A stretch of 5,443 nucleotides of DNA from positions 1-5,443 of the forward strand of contig CAADSR010000369.1 in assembly GCA_900751685.1 (NCBI GenBank). Reading direction: 5' to 3'. This DNA comes from Clostridia bacterium. Its GTDB lineage: Bacteria > Bacillota > Clostridia > UBA1381. The notes under the pieces were generated by a model. It saw only the letters and a list, made by a program, of their open reading frames with translations, searched no databases and had not been told where the DNA came from. The position numbers and the translations under genes are program-made. How positions within the stretch are numbered: position 1 is the first letter of the stretch; the number at the start of each line of letters is the position of its first letter. This document shows, in pieces, positions 1-4,146 of the stretch.

Positions 1-773
1 TAAATTGCCATAATGATCGCCGCGATGCATACGACTGCCCCCAGGCCCGAAATCAGCCGGATCGGGCTGATACTAAAAGAGGTAATGCCGTCAAAGGCAA
101 AAGACAGCATTTTCTTCAATGGGTACTTTGACTCTCCCGCAAAGCGCTCATTCCGGTCATAATACACTTCTGCAAAGCGGTATCCCACCAACGGCGCCAT
201 TCCCCGCAAAAACAAATTCCGTTCCGGGAACTGCGCCAGAGCCTCTACGGCCCGGCGGCTCATCAGCCGGTAATCCGCATGGTTATACACGACCTTTACG
301 CCCATTGCCTGCATCAGCTTATAAAATGCCTGGGCGGAAGTCCGTTTGAAAAAGGTGTCCGTATCACGTTTGTTGCGCACCCCATAAACAATATCACAGC
401 CTTCTCTGAAGCGGCGCACCATCTCTGGGATCGCATGGATATCATCCTGCAAGTCCGCATCGATCGAAATCGTGCAGTCACAATCATCTTTGACTGTCAT
501 CAGCCCGCCAAACAACGCATTCTGGTGGCCTGCATTGCGGGCCAGCTTGATCCCCGCCACTTCGGGATGAAAGTTGGATAATTCATCAATGATCTGCCAT
601 GTTTTATCTTTGCTGCCATCATCCACAAAAACAATCCGGCTTTGGCCGCTTATAAGCTCCTCTTCCTTCATCTGGTCAAAAACACCCAGCAGCTGTTTAC
701 AGGTTTCATGCAGTACAGCCTCTTCATTATAGCAAGGAACTACAACATAAACATTTGTCGCTTGTGTACTCAT
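1..773 (-). CDS. Polyprenol-phosphate glycosyltransferase, GT2 family (GtrB/ArnC/CsbB-like), 3' end outside window
   Basis: Reading leftwards from the ATG at 773-771, 257 codons stay open to the window edge; these proteins usually run to about 310-330 residues, so the C-terminal membrane part is cut off. The family moves a sugar from a nucleotide donor to undecaprenyl phosphate on the inner face of the membrane, supplying sugars for wall polymer, lipid or glycan modification. Visible GT-A motifs are VVPCYNEE (11-18), VFVDDGSKD (48-56), the metal-binding DADLQDD (105-111), DYRLMSRRAVEAL (167-179), ERNLFLRGM (184-192) and RFAGESKYPLKKML (210-223). A membrane segment begins near residue 237. The start is supported by AGGAG 7 nt upstream and a good promoter. 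Donor sugar and final product cannot be told from sequence; a downstream flippase or acceptor-modifying enzyme would be outside the window. The family call is firm, the exact role is not. Confidence 0.93.
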   Translation of the reverse strand, partial: MSTQATNVYVVVPCYNEEAVLHETCKQLLGVFDQMKEEELISGQSRIVFVDDGSKDKTWQIIDELSNFHPEVAGIKLARNAGHQNALFGGLMTVKDDCDCTISIDADLQDDIHAIPEMVRRFREGCDIVYGVRNKRDTDTFFKRTSAQAFYKLMQAMGVKVVYNHADYRLMSRRAVEALAQFPERNLFLRGMAPLVGYRFAEVYYDRNERFAGESKYPLKKMLSFAFDGITSFSISPIRLISGLGAVVCIAAIIMAI

Positions 774-820
774 TAAAGTTCTCCTCTTCTCGTGATTCTA
801 AACAATATTTTATCCCTATA

Positions 821-849
821 ATTATATACTATAATCATCGATTTAACAA
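821..849 (-). promoter_or_regulatory. Sigma-A-type promoter of the glycosyltransferase gene
   Basis: On the minus strand, -35 TTGTTA (849-844) is separated by exactly 17 bp from a perfect -10 TATAAT (826-821). Transcription would begin near 814, giving a leader of about 40 nt that carries AGGAG (785-781) before the ATG. The box sequences and spacing are seen directly; activity is inferred. Confidence 0.7.
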
Positions 850-862
850 TACTGATTGTTAA
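843..862. promoter_or_regulatory. Perfect 8-4-8 palindrome, candidate operator
   Basis: The arms TTAACAAT (843-850) and ATTGTTAA (855-862) are exact inverted repeats around ACTG. The left arm contains the whole -35 box of the minus-strand glycosyltransferase promoter, so a dimeric DNA-binding protein here should block or modulate it. The T run at 864-870 could suggest a terminator, but the stem is AT-rich and no gene ends there. The binding protein is unknown. Confidence 0.45.
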
Positions 863-888
863 GGTTTTTTTACAAAATCCCAGAATAC

Positions 889-918
889 TTGTATACCGGC
901 TGTCTTTTATGATATACT
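889..918 (+). promoter_or_regulatory. Extended -10 promoter of the DUF975-acetyltransferase unit
   Basis: The -10 TATACT (913-918) is preceded directly by TGA (910-912), an extended -10 motif. The -35 is weak: TTGTAT (889-894) at 18 bp spacing. Start of transcription is expected near 925, leaving a short leader of about 28 nt with AAGGGGG (938-944) 8 nt before the ATG at 953. Confidence 0.6.
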
Positions 919-952
919 GAAGTCGAAAATTAATATAAAGGGGGTTTCACTT

Positions 953-1669
953 ATGTGGACAAGAAAAGATCTAAAAAACCGTGCAAAAGATGTATTGAGC
1001 AATACTTATTGGATGAGCTTTGCGGCCTGCCTTCTGGTTTCCCTAATTGGCGGAGTTGTTGGCGCTATTTCCAGCAACAGCACCATAATGCAGGGGATGG
1101 TAGGAGATGATTTTTCTGCAACACCCGGTTTTGCAGTAGCAGGTTTTTATATATTATCACTTATTTTCTCCTTCTTCCTATTATATCCGCTCTCAGTCAA
1201 CCTGCAAAAGTTCTTCTTAAACGCAACAACTGGAGATACTAGTCTTGGCGCATTAGGTTTTACATTTAAAACAAATTATTCAAATGTGGTAAAGGCAGGA
1301 TTCAAACAAGTCGTTTTTATTTTCTTATGGAGCCTTCTTTTAATCATTCCAGGGATCGTAAAATCTTACCAATATTTTTTAGTAGAATACTTACTGGCTG
1401 AAAACCCTGGAATGGATTCTACCCGCGCCCTGCAGCTTTCCAAGGCAATGATGGTCGGAAACAAATGGCGTGCTTTTGTACTCAACCTTTCCTTTATTCT
1501 ATGGGTCATTCTGGCTATGATCCCATTTGGCTTTGGAATGTTGTTCCTGGTCCCTTATGTAAACGCTACTTTTACCCAATTCTATCTGGAATTAAAGAAA
1601 AACGCGATCGAACGCGGGCTCGCAGAAGCTTCTGAATTCTGGAATCCGGCAGATATCCAAGGAGAATAA
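953..1669 (+). CDS. DUF975 family integral membrane protein
   Basis: A 238-residue hydrophobic protein whose start MWTRKDLKNRAKDVLSNTYW is the typical N-terminus of the DUF975 family of Firmicutes. Membrane-spanning stretches lie at about 21-40, 60-82, 117-136 and 175-203, the last long enough for two passes. The family hallmark is the block after the third segment: IIPGIVKSYQYFLVEYLLAENPGM (131-154) followed by the amphipathic STRALQLSKAMMVGNKW (156-172). The C-terminus is a charged cytoplasmic-looking tail. Biochemical function is not established for the family, so none is given. The start is supported by AAGGGGG at 938-944 and by the conserved N-terminus. It is the first gene of a unit: the acetyltransferase begins 5 nt after its stop, with its ribosome site inside this gene's last codons. 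Its coding DNA looks more AT-rich than the glycosyltransferase gene. Confidence 0.9.
   Translation: MWTRKDLKNRAKDVLSNTYWMSFAACLLVSLIGGVVGAISSNSTIMQGMVGDDFSATPGFAVAGFYILSLIFSFFLLYPLSVNLQKFFLNATTGDTSLGALGFTFKTNYSNVVKAGFKQVVFIFLWSLLLIIPGIVKSYQYFLVEYLLAENPGMDSTRALQLSKAMMVGNKWRAFVLNLSFILWVILAMIPFGFGMLFLVPYVNATFTQFYLELKKNAIERGLAEASEFWNPADIQGE
1659..1664 (+). promoter_or_regulatory. Ribosome binding site of the acetyltransferase, inside the upstream gene
   Basis: AAGGAG overlaps the last codons of the DUF975 gene and sits 10 nt before the ATG at 1675. This supports translation of both genes from one mRNA and fixes the start. Confidence 0.75.
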
Positions 1670-1674
1670 AAACC

Positions 1675-2115
1675 ATGACCCAGATCAAACGTATACAAAA
1701 AGAACAGATTCCTCAGGTTGCACAATTATGGTTAAATACCGCTTCAGCCATAAAGGCCCATTCCTTTATTGAACCATCTTATTGGGCTGATTACCGTAAA
1801 ACAATGCAGGAGATGGCCTTGAAAAATGTAGAGACCTTTGCCCTGTTTGAGGATGAGGCCCTCTTGGGATTTTCCTGTGTGGATGCAGAGAATGGAATCG
1901 ATGCATTTTTTATTGACCCGGCGCACCAACGGCGTGGCCTGGGACGGGAGCTGATGAGTTTTTTACAAAGTGAATATGCAATTCTCCATTTAAACGTGTA
2001 TGCGGAAAACAAGGATGCGTTGTTCTTTTATACCTATCAGGGATTTTTGATTGATGGTGCAACTTATAATGCGACCCATGCCCAGGTGGAATATACGATG
2101 CTCTGGAATGAATAA
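1675..2115 (+). CDS. GNAT family N-acetyltransferase (YjaB-like)
   Basis: A complete 146-residue single-domain GNAT protein. Such enzymes move acetyl from acetyl-CoA to an amine; they are soluble and cytoplasmic. The acetyl-CoA loop is the Q/R-x-x-G-x-G motif QRRGLG (85-90), preceded by the beta strand IDAFFIDPAH (75-84). Motif B follows as LNVYAENKDALFFYTYQGF (106-124), where a tyrosine near 119-121 is the usual general acid. The N-terminal pattern (LW at 18-19, AHSFI at 28-32, then YW) and the overall order resemble E. coli YjaB and its many Firmicute relatives. The substrate cannot be predicted; small-molecule amine, peptide and protein N-termini are all possible. It probably shares mRNA with the DUF975 gene, and a terminator follows 15 nt after its stop. 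Confidence 0.9.
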   Translation: MTQIKRIQKEQIPQVAQLWLNTASAIKAHSFIEPSYWADYRKTMQEMALKNVETFALFEDEALLGFSCVDAENGIDAFFIDPAHQRRGLGRELMSFLQSEYAILHLNVYAENKDALFFYTYQGFLIDGATYNATHAQVEYTMLWNE

Positions 2116-2130
2116 TTTGATACGGATCAA

Positions 2131-2159
2131 AAAAATGTCCTGAAAAGGGCATTTTTTTT
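2131..2159 (+). terminator. Rho-independent terminator after the acetyltransferase
   Basis: The stem AATGTCC/GGGCATT (one U-G wobble) is extended by A-U pairs, with loop TGAAAA (2141-2146) and eight T residues at 2152-2159. The A run upstream makes it partly symmetrical. It ends the DUF975-acetyltransferase unit just before the eda promoter. Confidence 0.85.
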
Positions 2160-2170
2160 GATTACAATTC

Positions 2171-2199
2171 TTGCAAAAGCTGTTTGTTTGTGATAAAAT
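2171..2199 (+). promoter_or_regulatory. Promoter of the eda-kdgK unit (extended -10)
   Basis: -35 TTGCAA (2171-2176), a 17-bp spacer and -10 TAAAAT (2194-2199) with TGA directly before it (2191-2193). Transcription should start near 2206, about 70 nt before the eda ATG. The same layout recurs at the putP promoter (4029-4057). Confidence 0.75.
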
Positions 2200-2224
2200 G
2201 AATCCAAACGAGACTTTGTTTCAT
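2198..2224. promoter_or_regulatory. Imperfect inverted repeat at the eda transcription start, possible operator
   Basis: ATGAATCCAA (2198-2207) and TTGTTTCAT (2216-2224) form an imperfect dyad centred near 2211, matching at about 8 of 10 outer positions. It lies from the -10 box to about +19, a usual place for a repressor of a sugar-acid operon such as a KdgR-type LacI or GntR protein. No known consensus was matched, so this is weak. Confidence 0.25.
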
Positions 2225-2262
2225 GTCTGCCGCTCCTTGCGGGACAGGCATATTTATTTTTT
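2223..2262 (+). promoter_or_regulatory. Leader hairpin with U-rich tail before eda, attenuator-like
   Basis: ATGTCTG (2223-2229) pairs with CAGGCAT (2245-2251, one U-G), and CCGC (2230-2233) pairs with GCGG (2239-2242). GA (2243-2244) is bulged and the loop is TCCTT. A U-rich tract ending in six T (2257-2262) follows, and AGGAGG starts directly after it. The shape resembles an intrinsic terminator, and the loop could pair with the Shine-Dalgarno site. No known riboswitch class was recognised. Confidence 0.5.
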
Positions 2263-2277
2263 AGGAGGAGATCAAAA

Positions 2278-2922
2278 ATGGAAAAACAACAGGTTCTAAC
2301 AAAAATGACTGACAGCGGCCTGGTTGCTGTCGTGCGTGCAAACACTGCTGAAGAAGCCATCCGTGTTTCCGATGCATGTTTGGAAGGCGGCTGCAGCGCA
2401 ATCGAATTAACATTCACCGTTCCTGGTGCGCACAAGGTTATTGAAGCGTTAGCCGCAAAATATACAAAGGGTGAAATGCTGTTAGGCGCCGGTACTGTTT
2501 TGGATTCTGAAACTGCAAGAACAGCGATCCTTTCCGGTGCAAACTTTGTTGTCAGCCCTGGGTTCAACGAAGATGCTGCAAAGCTTTGTAACCGTTATGC
2601 AGTGCCCTACCTTCCAGGCTGTATGACCATTACAGAAGTATTGCGCGCAATGGAGACCGGTGCAGATATCGTTAAGATTTTCCCGGCAGATCTATTTGGC
2701 CCGGCGATCATCAAAGACATCAAAGGCCCTCTGCCTCATGCAAAAATGATGCCAACCGGCGGTGTAGATGTATCAAACGTAGATCAATGGATCAAAGCAG
2801 GCGCTGTAGCAGTAGGTGCTGGCTCTTCTTTAACAGCCGGCGCAAAAACAGGCGACTATGCAAAGATCACACAAACCGCAAAAGAGTTTATTGCACGGAT
2901 CAAAGAAGCAAGAGGACAATAA
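2278..2922 (+). CDS. eda: 2-dehydro-3-deoxy-phosphogluconate (KDPG) aldolase
   Basis: A 214-residue class I aldolase, the normal full length, also called kdgA in Gram-positives. It splits KDPG into pyruvate and glyceraldehyde 3-phosphate in the cytoplasm, and many members also handle 4-hydroxy-2-oxoglutarate. The fold is a TIM barrel, active as a trimer in the family. Visible active-site parts are E43 in AIELTFTVPGA (41-51), T73 in LLGAGTV (68-74), P94 in VVSPGF (91-96), the Schiff-base lysine K133 in VKIFPA (132-137), the phosphate loop PTGGV (159-163) and S183/S184 in VGAGSSL (179-185). The place of E. coli Eda R49 holds T47, as I recall for Bacillus KdgA-type enzymes. AGGAGG (2263-2268) lies 9 nt before the ATG. 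It is the first gene of a unit with KDG kinase 35 nt downstream, which supports KDPG as the substrate. KDPGal or another 2-keto-3-deoxy acid remains possible. Confidence 0.95.
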   Translation: MEKQQVLTKMTDSGLVAVVRANTAEEAIRVSDACLEGGCSAIELTFTVPGAHKVIEALAAKYTKGEMLLGAGTVLDSETARTAILSGANFVVSPGFNEDAAKLCNRYAVPYLPGCMTITEVLRAMETGADIVKIFPADLFGPAIIKDIKGPLPHAKMMPTGGVDVSNVDQWIKAGAVAVGAGSSLTAGAKTGDYAKITQTAKEFIARIKEARGQ

Positions 2923-2940
2923 TTAATAAATTTTAAAAAT

Positions 2941-2948
2941 AAAGGAGA
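2941..2948 (+). promoter_or_regulatory. Ribosome binding site of kdgK, decides the start
   Basis: AAAGGAGA ends 9 nt before the ATG at 2958 but only 3 nt before the in-frame TTG at 2952. The ATG is therefore the likely start. Confidence 0.8.
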
Positions 2949-2957
2949 TTTTTGAAA

Positions 2958-3986
2958 ATGGCAAAAGTTGTTACAATGGGTGAGATCATGCTCCGGCTTT
3001 CTACACCGGGTTATGAAAAGTTTATTCAGGCAGATTCTTTCGATGTATGCTATGGCGGCGGTGAAGCAAATGTTGCAGTTTCCCTTGCAAATTACGGCCA
3101 CGATGCAGAATTTGTCACAAAAGTTCCTGAAAATCCGATCGGTGAATGTGCTGTAGCAGCACTTCGCAAAATGAACGTTGAAACAAAGCATATCGCAAAA
3201 GGCGGGGAACGCCTGGGGATTTATTTCTTAGAGACAGGCGCTTCTATGAGAGCTTCCAACGTGGTATATGACCGTGCCCACTCTTCAATCTCCACAGCAT
3301 GTGCTGCTGATTTTAATTTTGATGAAATTTTTGAGGGAGCGGACTGGTTCCATTTTACAGGGATCACACCGGCGGTATCCGATGCCGCAGCAGAGCTGAC
3401 GGAAGCTGCTTTAAAGGCTGCCAAAGCAAAAGGCGTTACCGTATCGGTCGACCTGAACTTCCGTAAAAAATTATGGTCTTCTGAAAAAGCACAAAAGGTT
3501 ATGAGCAACTTGATGCAATACGTTGACGTTTGTATCGGGAACGAAGAAGACGCTGAAAAAGTATTAGGTTTCAAACCAGGGAACACAGACGTTACCAGCG
3601 GCGAGCTTGAACTGGCAGGCTATGAAGATATCTTCAAGCAGATGGTGGAAAAGTTTAATTTCAAATATGTCATCAGCTCCCTGAGAGAAAGCTATTCTGC
3701 TTCTGACAATGGCTGGTCTGCATGTATTTATGACCGTGATACAAAGGAATTTTACCATTCTAAAAAATACAATGTGCGCATTGTAGACCGTGTAGGCGGC
3801 GGCGATTCCTTTGCCGGCGGAGTGATCTGCGGCCTAGTAGACGGCAAAAACTTTAAAGATGCTTTGGAATTCGGCGTTGCTGCTTCTGCCCTGAAACACA
3901 CCATTCCTGGTGACTTCAACCTGGTATCTAGAGCAGACGTAGAAAACCTGGTAGGCGGAGACGGCTCCGGACGTGTGCAAAGATAA
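2958..3986 (+). CDS. kdgK: 2-keto-3-deoxygluconate (KDG) kinase, PfkB/ribokinase family
   Basis: A full-length 342-residue PfkB-fold sugar kinase that phosphorylates KDG with ATP to KDPG, the substrate of the aldolase just upstream. The sugar-binding N-terminal signature is YGGGEANVAVSLANYG (32-47). DLNFRKKLW (165-173) carries the conserved N and R of the KDG kinase group, GNEED (194-198) follows, and the second PfkB signature DRVGGGDSFAGG (277-288) holds the catalytic base D283 and the anion hole. The C-terminal ALKHTIPGDFNLVS (311-324) is characteristic of KDG kinases rather than ribokinases or fructokinases. An in-frame TTG lies two codons upstream at 2952, but spacing from the ribosome site favours the ATG. 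It is cotranscribed with eda, with no promoter seen in the 35-nt gap, and is followed by a strong terminator. Other acidic-sugar kinases of the same subfamily are possible but the context argues for KDG. Confidence 0.93.
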   Translation: MAKVVTMGEIMLRLSTPGYEKFIQADSFDVCYGGGEANVAVSLANYGHDAEFVTKVPENPIGECAVAALRKMNVETKHIAKGGERLGIYFLETGASMRASNVVYDRAHSSISTACAADFNFDEIFEGADWFHFTGITPAVSDAAAELTEAALKAAKAKGVTVSVDLNFRKKLWSSEKAQKVMSNLMQYVDVCIGNEEDAEKVLGFKPGNTDVTSGELELAGYEDIFKQMVEKFNFKYVISSLRESYSASDNGWSACIYDRDTKEFYHSKKYNVRIVDRVGGGDSFAGGVICGLVDGKNFKDALEFGVAASALKHTIPGDFNLVSRADVENLVGGDGSGRVQR

Positions 3987-4018
3987 TTAAAAAGTGCATA
4001 ATTTTTGTATATTTTTTC

Positions 4019-4049
4019 AATCCCGACATTGCAAAATGTCGGGATTTTT
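4019..4049 (+). terminator. Strong rho-independent terminator after kdgK
   Basis: A perfect 12-bp stem, AATCCCGACATT (4019-4030) with AATGTCGGGATT (4035-4046), is closed by a GCAA (GNRA) tetraloop and followed by T residues to 4049. It ends the eda-kdgK unit. The reverse orientation lacks a T tail, so it acts on the plus strand only. The putP promoter is embedded in it. Confidence 0.92.
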
Positions 4050-4057
4050 GATATAAT
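4029..4057 (+). promoter_or_regulatory. putP promoter nested in the kdgK terminator
   Basis: -35 TTGCAA (4029-4034) is formed by the last two bases of the 5' stem plus the GCAA loop. The 3' stem and T run (4035-4051) make a spacer of exactly 17 bp, and -10 TATAAT (4052-4057) is a perfect match with TGA directly before it (extended -10). Start of transcription is expected near 4064, so the putP mRNA should not contain the hairpin. Confidence 0.78.
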
Positions 4058-4069
4058 CTTACCATGTAT

Positions 4070-4132
4070 TGTGCATTATGCCCCGGCTAGGCTCACGGCC
4101 GCCCGGCAGCACACCTATTATTCTGTGAGCTA
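4070..4132 (+). promoter_or_regulatory. Structured 5' leader of putP with two competing folds, candidate cis-regulatory RNA
   Basis: Fold A: TGTGC (4070-4074) and TGCC (4079-4082) pair with GGCA-GCACA (4105-4113), leaving ATTA bulged. Inside it GGC (4085-4087) and GGC (4090-4092) pair with GCC-GCC (4098-4103). Fold B: GCTCACGG (4091-4098) pairs with CTGTGAGC (4123-4130), eight pairs with one G-U, ending just before the AAAGGA ribosome site. The folds share 4091-4098, so they exclude each other. No known riboswitch class was recognised, and no T tract follows, so control at translation is more likely than attenuation. Confidence 0.4.
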
Positions 4133-4133
4133 A

Positions 4134-4139
4134 AAAGGA
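4134..4139 (+). promoter_or_regulatory. Ribosome binding site of putP
   Basis: AAAGGA lies 7 nt before the ATG at 4147 and only a few bases after the 3' side of the leader helix (4123-4130). It fixes the start and could be sensitive to leader folding. Confidence 0.65.
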
Positions 4140-4146
4140 TGGTTTT

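Noticed and set aside
119..581. Plus-strand open frames of 76 and 100 residues
   Set aside because: They lie antisense to the clear glycosyltransferase coding frame, have low-complexity or non-family sequence and lack ribosome sites. They are shadows.
2127..2567. A 146-residue minus-strand open frame across the eda leader
   Set aside because: It crosses the terminator, promoter and start of eda on the opposite strand and shows no domain.
2952..2957. TTG start for kdgK two codons upstream of the ATG
   Set aside because: It is only 3 nt from the ribosome site and TTG is a weaker start; the ATG at 2958 has 9-nt spacing.
3221..3758. Minus-strand open frames inside kdgK
   Set aside because: The forward frame carries all PfkB motifs without a break; the reverse frames are chance openings.
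4064..4146. Assigning the putP leader to a named riboswitch class
   Set aside because: I could not match any known conserved core by eye, so it is reported only as a candidate structured leader.
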